The notes beneath the pieces are model-generated. The model was not told where the DNA came from and did not search any database. It saw only the letters and a list, made by a program, of their open reading frames with translations. Source: Caenimonas soli (GTDB lineage Bacteria; Pseudomonadota; Gammaproteobacteria; Burkholderiales; Burkholderiaceae_C). From it: a DNA stretch of 64,000 nucleotides. Position numbers and translations under genes: made by a program. Location: contig NZ_JABJVV010000001.1 in NCBI RefSeq assembly GCF_013155545.1, positions 558,001 through 622,000 on the forward strand, read 5' to 3'. Numbering within the stretch: position 1 is the stretch's first letter; the number at the start of each line of letters is the position of its first letter. Shown here piece after piece: positions 34,927 through 42,966 of this stretch.

Positions 34927-34978
34927 GAACTGGGGCTCCTGGGGTGGGTACGGGGGTTGCGACGCACTGAGTATACGT

Positions 34979-34988
34979 TGACATGTCA
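34979..34988. promoter_or_regulatory. Candidate operator, perfect 10-bp palindrome TGACATGTCA
   Basis: A perfect palindrome lies in the gap between the DapA-like gene and the divergent GntR gene, inside a wider TTGAC-N13-GTCAA dyad and next to GTATAC at 34971-34976. GntR/FCD regulators bind short palindromes of this kind, so it is a plausible binding site for either GntR protein of this locus. Confidence 0.4.
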
Positions 34989-35075
34989 GTGAGTAGTCAA
35001 GCCGTTTTTGCTGAACGTGCAACCGTGGGTTACCGGCGTTTGGCGCGACAATGCGAGTCTCAGCCCAGCCTTGCC

Positions 35076-35804
35076 ATGCCCGCCACCCGAAAGAAAACCG
35101 CCGCGCCCGCCCCTGCCTCCCCGGAGGACGCCGCCGTCTCGCCGTCGCTGCGGACCCTCGCCTACGAGCGGTTCCGCCAGCAGATCCTGGACGGACGGCT
35201 GCGCGCCGGGCAGTTCGTTTCCCAGCGCGAGCTGGTGCGGTTGCTGGACGTGCCGCTGGGCGCGGTGCGCGAGATGATCCCCCGGCTGGAAGCGGCGCGG
35301 CTCATGGTCACGGTGCCCAAGCGCGGGCTGCAGATCGCGCATATCGACCTCAAGCTGATCCGCAACGCCTTCCAGGTGCGCGCCATGATCGAGCGCGAGG
35401 CCGTTGCTCACTATCTGCGCAGCGCCAGCGACGCGGAACTGGAAGCCGAGGAGAAAAAGCACCAGGCCATCCTGCAGCGGGCCCTCTCGGGCAAGCCCGA
35501 CGCCAAGCTCGACCAGGAGGCGCTGGCCGTGGACTGGGCCCTGCACGACCGCATGGTGGACGCCATGGGCAACGAAATCCTGTCGGAGATCTACCGCGCC
35601 AACAGCCTGCACGTGCGCATGATCCGGCTCGACGCCCAGCAGGTGCGGCCACAGCGCGTGGTGCCGGCCATGGAGGAACACCTGAAGTTCATCGCATTGC
35701 TCAAGGCGCGCGACGAAGCCGGCGCGCTCAAGGCCATGCAGGAGCACGTGGAGCAGTCACGCCAGCGCGTGCTCAACGCGACGCTGGAGCAGGGTTCCGC
35801 CTGA
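35076..35804 (+). CDS. GntR family regulator with FCD domain (divergent copy)
   Basis: A 242-residue regulator: an N-terminal Lys/Ala/Pro-rich tail, a winged helix with AYERFRQQILDGRLRAGQFVSQREL and GAVREMIPRLEAARLMV, then an FCD domain (RNAFQVRAMIEREAVAHY, D-x-x-LHDRMVDAMGNEILSEIYR). It is a paralogue of the GntR in operon A. It diverges from the DapA-like gene with a palindrome between, so that operon is its likely target. The ATG at 35076 is used because the upstream extension overlaps the promoter region. Confidence 0.87.
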   Translation: MPATRKKTAAPAPASPEDAAVSPSLRTLAYERFRQQILDGRLRAGQFVSQRELVRLLDVPLGAVREMIPRLEAARLMVTVPKRGLQIAHIDLKLIRNAFQVRAMIEREAVAHYLRSASDAELEAEEKKHQAILQRALSGKPDAKLDQEALAVDWALHDRMVDAMGNEILSEIYRANSLHVRMIRLDAQQVRPQRVVPAMEEHLKFIALLKARDEAGALKAMQEHVEQSRQRVLNATLEQGSA

Positions 35805-35833
35805 GGCGCGCGGATTTTATTGGCAGCCCAACT

Positions 35834-36502
35834 TCATGCGGCCGCCAGCTGCTGCAGTTGGCTCTTCAGTGCCTGCATCAGCATGGGTGGACTCGCGAGC
35901 ACGGGGCAAGCCAGTTCTGTTGCCAGTCCGCCCTGCAGATGCGCGAGCGACGCCTGCGCGAGTACGAGCATGTCCACTTCCCGCGCCAGCAACAGTGCAG
36001 AAGCGCGCACCTGTTCGTCATGGCTGCCGCGCTCCCCCGCCATCAACGCCTGGTAGGCCTCGGGATTCACCAGCGGCATGATCGTGACGCTGCGGCCCTG
36101 CTCCGCGGCATGCGCCTGCAACAGGGCTGTGCTGGGCGCGACGGTGCTGGCCGCCGTGCATAGCAGGCCGATGCGACCGCCATGGCGCACAGCTTCCGCC
36201 GCCATGGGGTCGTCGATTTTCAACACCGGCTGGCGCACGAGCTTGCGCGCCGTATCAACGGCCGGCGAGGTGGAGGAACAAGTCACCGCGATGATGTCCG
36301 CCCCGGCGTCGGCCGCCAGTTGGATCTGCTCCGTCACCCGGCGATACACCAGCGGCAGCGGCGCGCCGCGCAGCAGGTCCTGCAACAGGCTCTCGTTGAG
36401 GATGTGGAATGCATCGACCGCGGGCAGCTCCTCGCGCACACGCTTGCGAAAGTCCTCGACCAGGAAGCCGACGGTATGGATGAAGGCAATGCGTGCAGGC
36501 AT
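35834..36502 (-). CDS. Aspartate/glutamate racemase-family protein lacking the second cysteine
   Basis: A 222-residue protein of the Asp/Glu/hydantoin racemase superfamily. C75 in VTCSSTSP corresponds to the first catalytic cysteine. The place of the second (usually in GCTH) appears as LAQASLAHL, with Ser at 185, so a two-base racemisation is unlikely. Similar one-cysteine relatives include arylmalonate decarboxylase and maleate isomerase-like enzymes. It is the last gene of operon B; its ATG overlaps the SMP-30 gene stop (TGATG). Confidence 0.72.
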   Translation of the reverse strand: MPARIAFIHTVGFLVEDFRKRVREELPAVDAFHILNESLLQDLLRGAPLPLVYRRVTEQIQLAADAGADIIAVTCSSTSPAVDTARKLVRQPVLKIDDPMAAEAVRHGGRIGLLCTAASTVAPSTALLQAHAAEQGRSVTIMPLVNPEAYQALMAGERGSHDEQVRASALLLAREVDMLVLAQASLAHLQGGLATELACPVLASPPMLMQALKSQLQQLAAA

Positions 36503-37434
36503 CAGACGGCCCCCCGTGTGTTGACGTAGAGCGCGTACAGCGACTGGCTGCCGGCCATGAAGAGGCGGTTGCGCTGCCGGCCGCCGAAGCACAGGTTGGC
36601 GCAACGCTCAGGCAGAGCAATGCGGCCGATCCGCTCACCCTGGGGGCTAAACACCATCACTCCATCGAGTTCCGGACTGCCCATGCCCCAGCCGCACCAG
36701 AGATTACCGTCTTCGTCGCAGCGCAGGCCGTCCGGAATGCCGGGCCCGCAGTCGATCAGCACGCGCGGGTTAGCTAGTTCCACGCCATCGACCACGTCGT
36801 AGGCGACGATGTTGCGATGCGGCTTGGCCCTGCTCTGGACCACGTACAGCCGCGACTCGTCGGGCGAAAATGCAAGGCCGTTGGGCGACAACATGTCTCC
36901 GGTGGCCACGGTCAGCTTGCCGCTGTCCGGATCGATGCGATAGAGGTTGGTCGGCAGCTGCGGCTCGGCGCGATGGCCCTCGTAGTCGCCTGAAATGCCG
37001 AACGGCGGGTCGGTGAACCAGACGCTGCCATCCGATTTCACCACCACGTCGTTCGGCGCATTCAGCGGCTTGCCGTCGAAGCTATCGGCCAGCACCGTGA
37101 TGCGGCCATCGTATTCGGTGCGGGTGACGCGGCGGGTGCCGTGTTCGCAGCTCACTAGCCGGCCTTGCCGGTCGCGTGTGTTGCCGTTGGTGAAGTCCGA
37201 AGGCTTGCGGAACACGGTCACCGCTCCAGTCTCCTCTTCCAACTTCATGATGCGGTTGTTCGGGATGTCGCTGAAGAGAAGATAGCGGCCATCACCGAAC
37301 CACACCGGACCTTCGGTGAAGCGAAAGCCGGTGGCCAGCCGCTCGACAGCGGCTAGTGCGATGCGGTACTTCTCGAAGCTCGGCTGCAGCACCTGTACCG
37401 CCGGATCCGGATAGCTGGGGCTGGGCTGCCACAT
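36502..37434 (-). CDS. SMP-30/gluconolactonase-like protein
   Basis: A 310-residue six-bladed beta-propeller of the SMP-30/LRE family. The metal-binding E41 in FTEGPVWF, LNAPNDVVVKSDGSVWFTDP and LSPNGLAFSPDESRLYVV are typical. It has no signal peptide, so it works in the cytosol. The family opens sugar lactones to aldonic acids using one divalent metal. In operon B, between the HpcH/HpaI aldolase (gap 12 bases) and the racemase-like gene (overlap), it probably hydrolyses a lactone formed by the pathway dehydrogenase. Confidence 0.87.
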   Translation of the reverse strand: MWQPSPSYPDPAVQVLQPSFEKYRIALAAVERLATGFRFTEGPVWFGDGRYLLFSDIPNNRIMKLEEETGAVTVFRKPSDFTNGNTRDRQGRLVSCEHGTRRVTRTEYDGRITVLADSFDGKPLNAPNDVVVKSDGSVWFTDPPFGISGDYEGHRAEPQLPTNLYRIDPDSGKLTVATGDMLSPNGLAFSPDESRLYVVQSRAKPHRNIVAYDVVDGVELANPRVLIDCGPGIPDGLRCDEDGNLWCGWGMGSPELDGVMVFSPQGERIGRIALPERCANLCFGGRQRNRLFMAGSQSLYALYVNTRGAV

Positions 37435-37446
37435 GGCTGCTCCCTG

Positions 37447-38214
37447 TCAGCGCGGCGCCAGCCGCTGCACCAGCGCCTTGGCGCCGCGGGTGATGATCGA
37501 AGTGTCCGTGGCCACGCCGACGATTTCCACCCCCTGCCCGATGCGCCGCTGGGCCTCCTCCTCGTTCAGCGTCAGGTAGCCGGCCGGCTTGCCGATCGCC
37601 TTGAGGCGGCGGAAGGCGTCTTCCACTGCCGCCTGCACTTCAGGGTGCTGGCCGTTGCCAATGTGCCCCATCGAGGCGGCGAGGTCGGCCGGGCCGATGA
37701 AGACGGCGTCAACGCCTTGGACCTCGGCAATGGCCTCCAGGTTCTGCAACCCTTCCAGGGTTTCGATCTGCACGATCACGCAGAGCTCGGATTCGCAGGT
37801 CTTGAGGTAGTTCGTGTTCAGGCCGTAGTTGGCGGCGCGCGAGCTGCCGGAAACGCCCCGCACGCCGCTCGGCGGATAGCGCGTGTAGCTAATGGCAGAG
37901 CGCGCTTCTTCGGCCGATTGCACGCAGGGAATCAGCAGGGTCTGCGCCCCGGCATCGAGCAATCGCTTGATCATGACCATGTCGGACCAAGCCGGCCTCA
38001 CGATCGGGCTGACATCGAACGCAGCCATGGCCTGCAACTGCGCGATGGTCTCCGGCATGTCGTTGGGCGAATGCTCGGTGTCGATCAGGATCCAGTCGAA
38101 GCCGCAACCGGCGAACAGTTCGGCCAGCGTGGGGCTGCCGAGCGTGGAGAAAAAGCCGATCTGCTGGCGCCCTTGAAGCAATGCCTGCTTGAAACGGTTG
38201 GTGGAGGTTTGCAC
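37447..38214 (-). CDS. HpcH/HpaI-type class II aldolase
   Basis: A 255-residue metal-dependent aldolase. H48 in LIDTEHSPND, R73 in IVRPAW, and metal ligands E151 in VQIETLEG and D177 in IGPADLAAS are all present. Members cleave 4-hydroxy-2-oxo acids to pyruvate (or a substituted pyruvate) and an aldehyde; 2-keto-3-deoxy-rhamnonate and galactarate aldolases are close relatives. It is 9 bases after the IclR gene and 12 before the lactonase. With the DapA-like enzyme of operon A, the island has two aldolase types. Confidence 0.88.
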   Translation of the reverse strand: MQTSTNRFKQALLQGRQQIGFFSTLGSPTLAELFAGCGFDWILIDTEHSPNDMPETIAQLQAMAAFDVSPIVRPAWSDMVMIKRLLDAGAQTLLIPCVQSAEEARSAISYTRYPPSGVRGVSGSSRAANYGLNTNYLKTCESELCVIVQIETLEGLQNLEAIAEVQGVDAVFIGPADLAASMGHIGNGQHPEVQAAVEDAFRRLKAIGKPAGYLTLNEEEAQRRIGQGVEIVGVATDTSIITRGAKALVQRLAPR

Positions 38215-38223
38215 GAAAAGCCT

Positions 38224-39084
38224 TTACTTGGGGATATTGACCGCGATTGCGCCGCCGGAAAAACGCAGCGCGCGGGAGAGTTCAGATGCGATAGCCAGGG
38301 CCCTAGGGGTGGCCGTGGCGACCAGTTGTTCGATTGACATGCGACTCGCATCGATGGTCAGGCTGATGCCCGCAACCGGGACGCCGGCCGCGTCGTACAC
38401 CGGCACGGCGACGGTGCGCAGGCCGTAGGCGTTCTCGCCATCGGATACTGCATAGCCGCGTTCCCGCACCTCCCGCAGCCGCTGCATCAAGTCGCCGAGT
38501 TCGGTGAGGGTGCGGTCGGAAAGCTTGACGCGTTCCGCGCTTTCCAGGATGCGAATCTGCTCCGCCTCCGGCAGGAAGGCGAGCATCGCGTGTCCGAGGG
38601 CAGCGCCATAGGCGCGGATGCGGCGGCCCGGCCGGCGGTCGACGGTGTGACGCGCCAGGCCCTTGTCGACGCGCTGCAGGTACAACACGTCGGCCCCGTC
38701 CAGCACGCCGAGCGAGGCGGCGTCCGCCAAGTCCGGCACGCAGGCCTCCAACAGCGGCTGTGCGTGCGCCCATAGGTCGTGCGACGATAGCGCCATGAAG
38801 CCGAGTTCGAGGCACTTCAGCGTGAGCCGGTACTTGCGGACGGGCACCGCCGAGAGATAGCCGAGCGCCACCAGGGTGTGGATGAGGCGAAATGCGGTGC
38901 CGCGGTCGAGATCGCCTGCGGCGGCGATCTCGCTCACCGTCATCGCCGGACGCTCGGCACGGAACGCATGCAACACGGCAAAGGCCTTCATTACCGAGTT
39001 GACGACGTTTTTCGGGTTGTCGGCGGGGCTGGGCTTGTCGTCGGCCCTGCGGCTTGCCGCTGCGGGCGGGGTCGAACCGTTCAT
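38224..39084 (-). CDS. IclR family transcriptional regulator
   Basis: A 286-residue regulator. After a flexible N-terminal tail, a winged helix spans about 27-90 (VMKAFAVLHAFRAERPAMTVSEIA, then DRGTAFRLIHTLVALGYL). The effector domain includes ADVLYLQRVD, R-A-Y-G-A-A-L-G-H-A-M-L-A and SGISLTID-like VAGISLTIDA. It lies inside operon B, 10 bases after the SDR gene, so it is probably autoregulatory. The dyad upstream of the operon (40895-40909) is its likely site. Confidence 0.88.
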   Translation of the reverse strand: MNGSTPPAAASRRADDKPSPADNPKNVVNSVMKAFAVLHAFRAERPAMTVSEIAAAGDLDRGTAFRLIHTLVALGYLSAVPVRKYRLTLKCLELGFMALSSHDLWAHAQPLLEACVPDLADAASLGVLDGADVLYLQRVDKGLARHTVDRRPGRRIRAYGAALGHAMLAFLPEAEQIRILESAERVKLSDRTLTELGDLMQRLREVRERGYAVSDGENAYGLRTVAVPVYDAAGVPVAGISLTIDASRMSIEQLVATATPRALAIASELSRALRFSGGAIAVNIPK

Positions 39085-39094
39085 GGGAGGCTGT

Positions 39095-39850
39095 TCATGA
39101 GTCGAATAGCCTCAAGGATGCCAGACCGCCATCGACAGTCAGAATCGAGCCGGACGTGGAGCGAGCTCGCGGGTCGGCCAGATACAGGACGGCACGCGCC
39201 ACCTCTTCCGCCTGGACCATGAAGCCCGTCGGCTGCCGGTCGTTGTAAACCTGCCGCTGCAAGGCCGGGTCCGGCGCTTCGTCAATCAGCTTGCCGATGA
39301 GGGGCGTGTTGACCGTGCCCGGCCTCACGCTGTTGACGCGGATGCCTTCGTGCAGCAGGTCGGCTGCCATGGCGCGCGTCATTGCGTCAATCGCGCCTTT
39401 GGTTGCCGAATAAAGGACGCGGCGCCGCAGCCCGGTAGCGACGGTGCACGAGGACATGTTGACGATGGCCGCGTGCTTGGACCGGCGCAGGTAAGGCAGC
39501 GCCGCGCGGATCGCGCGCACGTAGCCCAGCACGTTGATGTCGAAGATCCGCTGCCAGTCGTTCAGCGGCCCTTGTTCCACCGTCGCCGGATAGCTGACGC
39601 CGGCATTTGCCACCAGCACGTCGATGCGCCCTTGCTTGTCGCCAAAAGACTGGATGGCGGAGTTCACGGCGGCATCGCTCGTAACGTCGGCTTGTAGCCC
39701 CGTCACGCCTTCAGGGGCGTCGCTCACATCGCGGTCGAGGACGGCCACGGTCGCGCCCTCGGCCAGGAAGGCTTGCGCCACGGCCTTGCCAATGCCGGCG
39801 GCGCCTCCGGTCACGACGACGACGCTGCCCTTGAATGGTTGTTCCGGCAT
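39095..39850 (-). CDS. SDR family oxidoreductase (operon B copy)
   Basis: A 251-residue classical SDR with TGGAAGIG near 14-21, D39 after strand 2, SSCT, and YSATK (Y147, K151). It is nearly identical in length and layout to the SDR at 29899-30654, with the main changes in the 40-75 loop (VSDAPEGVTGLQ against EPGTPSDGVTALQ). The two likely act on the same or closely related hydroxy acids. The ATG follows 28 bases after the Bug receptor stop. Confidence 0.88.
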   Translation of the reverse strand: MPEQPFKGSVVVVTGGAAGIGKAVAQAFLAEGATVAVLDRDVSDAPEGVTGLQADVTSDAAVNSAIQSFGDKQGRIDVLVANAGVSYPATVEQGPLNDWQRIFDINVLGYVRAIRAALPYLRRSKHAAIVNMSSCTVATGLRRRVLYSATKGAIDAMTRAMAADLLHEGIRVNSVRPGTVNTPLIGKLIDEAPDPALQRQVYNDRQPTGFMVQAEEVARAVLYLADPRARSTSGSILTVDGGLASLRLFDS

Positions 39851-39878
39851 CGGCTGCTCCTGGCTGTGAAATGCGCTT

Positions 39879-40874
39879 TTACTGCTTCTGCGTCTTCTTG
39901 ATTTCGGCGGCCAGCGCCTCATACACCGGACGCTCGCGCGCGGCGAAGTCGGTGAGCTCCTTGGTGCCCATGTAGCGGATGGTCAGGCCCCGGCCGTTCA
40001 TGAAGTCCACGAACGACTTTTCCTGCATGCCCTTGGCAAACGCATCGTGCAGGACCTTGGCGGCCTCGTCCGGGGTGCCCGCTGGCGCACCGATGGCCCG
40101 CCAAGTGCCGATCGTCAGGTCGATGCCCTTTTCCTTCAGCGTCGGCACGTCGGGGAACTTGGCATTGCGCTTGTCAGACATCACGGCCAGGATCTTCATC
40201 TTGCCGGCTTCCACCTGCGAGGCGACCTCGGGCGGGCTAGCGACGAAGGCTTCGATGTGGTTACCCAGAACCGCCTGCACCGTCGGCGCGGAGCCGTTGT
40301 ACGGGATCTGGTTCAGCTCGATTCCGGCTTTCTTCGCGAACGCCGCCGCGGAGATGTGCCAGATGTTGCCGAAACCCGAGTTGCCCACGCTGATCTTGCC
40401 GGGATGGGCCTTGGCTTCGGCGATGAAGGCTTCCAGGGTATTGAGCTTGGAGTCGGCCGGAACCACCAGGCAGGCCGGGTCTTCGTTGACCAGGATGATC
40501 GGTCGGAAGTCCTTGCCGGAGAAGGTCAGCGGCTGGAAGATGGGTAGCGTGAAGATCTCGGAGGTGTAGGAGTTGATGTTCAAGCCGTTGGCGGGCTTGA
40601 TCGCGGCCTGGGCCAGTCCGACAGCGCCGCCGGCACCGGGCAGGTTCAGCACGACGATGGTTTTGTCGAGGTGCTTGCGGGTCGCCTCCATGAGCGCCCG
40701 GAACGTCAGATCGGTTCCGCCCGCCGGGGCGACGGGAATAAGCATGGTGATGTTGCCTTCAGGCAGCGCGTAGGGCTTCTGCACTTGCGCGAAGGCTTGC
40801 TGTGTCGGGGTAAGCGAAGCGAACAATGCCATCGCCAACGACGCGATGACTGGTATTCCAGCGTTGAACTTCAT
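39879..40874 (-). CDS. Bug/TctC-type substrate-binding protein (operon B copy)
   Basis: A 331-residue periplasmic receptor with a signal peptide ending in AFAQVQ. Sequence from KPYALPEGNITMLIP onward is almost the same as the operon A receptor; the signal peptides differ more (MKFNAGIPVIASLAM against MKIALQSRRAVLAAL). The ligand pocket regions match, so both should bind the same kind of ligand. It is the first gene of operon B, preceded by a TCCGAT-ATG-ATCGGA dyad. There is no local TctA/TctB. Confidence 0.92.
   Translation of the reverse strand: MKFNAGIPVIASLAMALFASLTPTQQAFAQVQKPYALPEGNITMLIPVAPAGGTDLTFRALMEATRKHLDKTIVVLNLPGAGGAVGLAQAAIKPANGLNINSYTSEIFTLPIFQPLTFSGKDFRPIILVNEDPACLVVPADSKLNTLEAFIAEAKAHPGKISVGNSGFGNIWHISAAAFAKKAGIELNQIPYNGSAPTVQAVLGNHIEAFVASPPEVASQVEAGKMKILAVMSDKRNAKFPDVPTLKEKGIDLTIGTWRAIGAPAGTPDEAAKVLHDAFAKGMQEKSFVDFMNGRGLTIRYMGTKELTDFAARERPVYEALAAEIKKTQKQ
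40462..40778 (-). repeat. Copy B of a 317-bp near-identical tract within paralogous Bug genes
   Basis: It matches 31240-31556 at 315 of 317 positions. The boundaries are sharp: before ACCACCAGGCAGG and after TAGGGCTT the two genes diverge. Confidence 0.85.
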
Positions 40875-40894
40875 AAGGGTTTCCTTGGTTTCTG

Positions 40895-40909
40895 TCCGAT
40901 ATGATCGGA
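40895..40909. promoter_or_regulatory. Candidate operator TCCGAT-ATG-ATCGGA
   Basis: A perfect six-base dyad with a three-base centre lies 21 bases before the operon B start codon. IclR-type regulators bind pseudo-palindromes of about this size near their promoters, and an iclR-type gene is inside the operon. The site overlaps the place expected for the promoter and would suit repression. Confidence 0.4.
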
Positions 40910-41098
40910 ATGCGAACAAATGTTGCGTATATGCACGCCATTGTCTCGCTTGGATTTGGTGCCGGTATAGGGGCAAACCCGTAGTCGGTGCGTCCACTGC
41001 GCCTGGGAAGTGTCTGGCGGAATCAGTCCCCGGCTGACAAGGCCGGGCTCCCGGCGCGGTCATCATGTAGCTCGCAACAGCCTCACTGGGCAGCCCAT

Positions 41099-42007
41099 AT
41101 GGACGAGCTTCTGGACTATTTGCCACGACTGCAGCGCTTCCTGCGCGATTCGCGGTTTGCCGAACGCGGCGCGGTGATGACCGATCTGGACGGCACCGCC
41201 GTGCACGAGCGGGAGGGCCGCGTCATCCTGTCCAGAAGCGTCGAGATGGGCCTGGAGCGCGTGCATGCGACGGGCCGCGAGGTGCTCATCAACACGTTGC
41301 GCTTTCCGCTGTCGATCATGCGGGTGTTCGGCGCCGAGTGGCGCCGTGCATCGGGCTGCGACATGCTGGTCGTGTCGCTCAAGGGCAGCCTCGTCGGTCG
41401 CATCGTGACGGCGGATGGGGGCGAGCTGGCTTTCGAGGAGATCGAGGCTTTCACGCTGACGGCCGAAGAGCTCACCGAAGTGCTGACCGGCGTGCGGGGC
41501 CTGTGCGAGCAAGGAGCGGACGATCTGCTGGTCTTCTTCTACCCGCGGGACTGGCGTCAAGGAGAATTGATCTGGACGCCCGATCCGCAGCGCGTCGCGC
41601 ATGTGCAGGCCAAGTACCGCAGCGCCAGCCGGGTGTTCTCCGGCAGCGTCGATCAGCTCGAGGCGGACCTGCGCGCAGAGCCGCAGTGCATGGTGTTCCT
41701 GCTGATCGATGCGCCGCAGGACCGGCTGATGGCCTACCAGCACACCGAGCGCACGCGCTTCGTGACCCACCTCGGCATCGACAAACGGCATGGCGCGATC
41801 ACGCTCGCGTCGGCGCTCGGCATCTCGCTGGCCGACAGCGTCGGTGCAGGTGACGCCGAAACCGATACCTTTCTGAACGAGGTGGGCCTTGCTGCGATCG
41901 TGGGTAACCAGGACGTCGGCTTCAAGGGAAAGTACGACACCGTGCGGCTGCCCGACGCGCCGGCTTTCGGCGAATTGCTGCTGGCCATTGCCGACTCGGC
42001 GGCCTGA
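41099..42007 (+). CDS. HAD superfamily hydrolase (Cof/IIB-like)
   Basis: A 302-residue phosphatase-type protein. Motif I is D29-x-D31-G-T in MTDLDGTAV; motif II/III parts follow (LINTLRFP; KRHGAIT), and motif IV is SVGAGDAETDTF. A cap domain of about 140 residues lies between, as in type IIB HADs, which dephosphorylate sugars or similar. It starts a two-gene operon with the APH-type kinase (gap 2 bases). An upstream in-frame extension is possible but has unlike composition. Confidence 0.78.
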   Translation: MDELLDYLPRLQRFLRDSRFAERGAVMTDLDGTAVHEREGRVILSRSVEMGLERVHATGREVLINTLRFPLSIMRVFGAEWRRASGCDMLVVSLKGSLVGRIVTADGGELAFEEIEAFTLTAEELTEVLTGVRGLCEQGADDLLVFFYPRDWRQGELIWTPDPQRVAHVQAKYRSASRVFSGSVDQLEADLRAEPQCMVFLLIDAPQDRLMAYQHTERTRFVTHLGIDKRHGAITLASALGISLADSVGAGDAETDTFLNEVGLAAIVGNQDVGFKGKYDTVRLPDAPAFGELLLAIADSAA

Positions 42008-42009
42008 CG

Positions 42010-42957
42010 ATGGTTACCGCCGGACCGCACGAAGCTCCGGCACCCGCCGATACGGACCACCGACTCGCCGCCCGAATCGTTCGGCGCCACCTGGGCGAGC
42101 GCCCTCGCCGCCTGCAGGCTCTCGGGGGTGGCTTGAACAACGAGGTCTATCGCGCCGAGCTGAAGGGCCAGGAACACGTGGTGGTTCGGCTCCACAGCGA
42201 CCCCGACAAGCTGGCCGACTATCGCAAGGAGGACTGGGCCATGGATCAGGCACGCGCAGCCGGTGTGCCGACGCCGCGCGTGCTCGAGATCGGGCTGGAA
42301 CGCGATCGCCCGTTCATGATCCTGGAAGAGGCGCGCGGCATTCTCGCGACGCACTGGAGCGACTCGGCCTCCGTTCTGCGCGAGCTCGGCCAGTACGCCG
42401 CCCGCATCCATCGGATACGCAGCCACGGCTTCGGCCGCGCGATCGGCAGCACCGGGCCGGGACGGCAACTCTGGCCGCGCTGGGCCGAATTCCTCGACAA
42501 CGAACTACACGTGGACGAGCGCCTTCAGCTGCTGGAGAGCTTGCACGTGCTGCCGGACGCCGGATGGCAGGCGCTGCAGGCCACGCTTGAGCAGATGCGC
42601 GGCTGGAAGCGCCGGCCGGTGCTGCAACACGGCGACTTGCGGTTGAAGAACGTGATCGTCTCGCCCGAGGACGGCCGCATCGTCGCCCTGCTCGACTGGG
42701 ACAACTGCCTGTCCGCGCCGCCGCCGTATTGGGACCTCGCGATCGCGCTTCATGATCTCGGCCCCGACGACAAGGAAGCTTTCCTCGAAGGTTATGGCCT
42801 GTCGCCCCCTCGCTTCGAGCGGCTGGCCCCAGTGATGCGCGTGCTCAACCTGCTCAACTATGCCTGGGCGATCCAGCAAGCGCTCGACGCGGGTGAGCGC
42901 AAGCGCGTCGCCTGGCTCAAGGCCCGGTTGCGCGGCGTGTTCGATATGGCGTTCTAG
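42010..42957 (+). CDS. Aminoglycoside phosphotransferase-family kinase
   Basis: A 315-residue APH/choline-kinase-like protein. The glycine-rich loop LGGGLNNEVYRA is near 38-49, the catalytic loop LQHGDLRLKN contains D209 and N214, and the metal site is LLDWDN (D229). The family phosphorylates small alcohols or sugars (choline, homoserine, fructosamine, antibiotics). Its pairing with a HAD phosphatase in a tight operon suggests both act on one small phosphorylated metabolite. Antibiotic resistance is not implied. Confidence 0.8.
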   Translation: MVTAGPHEAPAPADTDHRLAARIVRRHLGERPRRLQALGGGLNNEVYRAELKGQEHVVVRLHSDPDKLADYRKEDWAMDQARAAGVPTPRVLEIGLERDRPFMILEEARGILATHWSDSASVLRELGQYAARIHRIRSHGFGRAIGSTGPGRQLWPRWAEFLDNELHVDERLQLLESLHVLPDAGWQALQATLEQMRGWKRRPVLQHGDLRLKNVIVSPEDGRIVALLDWDNCLSAPPPYWDLAIALHDLGPDDKEAFLEGYGLSPPRFERLAPVMRVLNLLNYAWAIQQALDAGERKRVAWLKARLRGVFDMAF

Positions 42958-42966
42958 GCGCCGCTC

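Noticed and set aside
29899-40874. Composite transposon explanation for the duplicated Bug-SDR modules
   Set aside because: No transposase gene or terminal inverted repeat flanks either copy, so tandem duplication with later divergence and gene conversion fits better.
42010-42957. Antibiotic-resistance gene call for the APH-family kinase
   Set aside because: The APH fold is shared by many metabolic kinases, and the gene is in an operon with a HAD phosphatase; nothing points to aminoglycosides.
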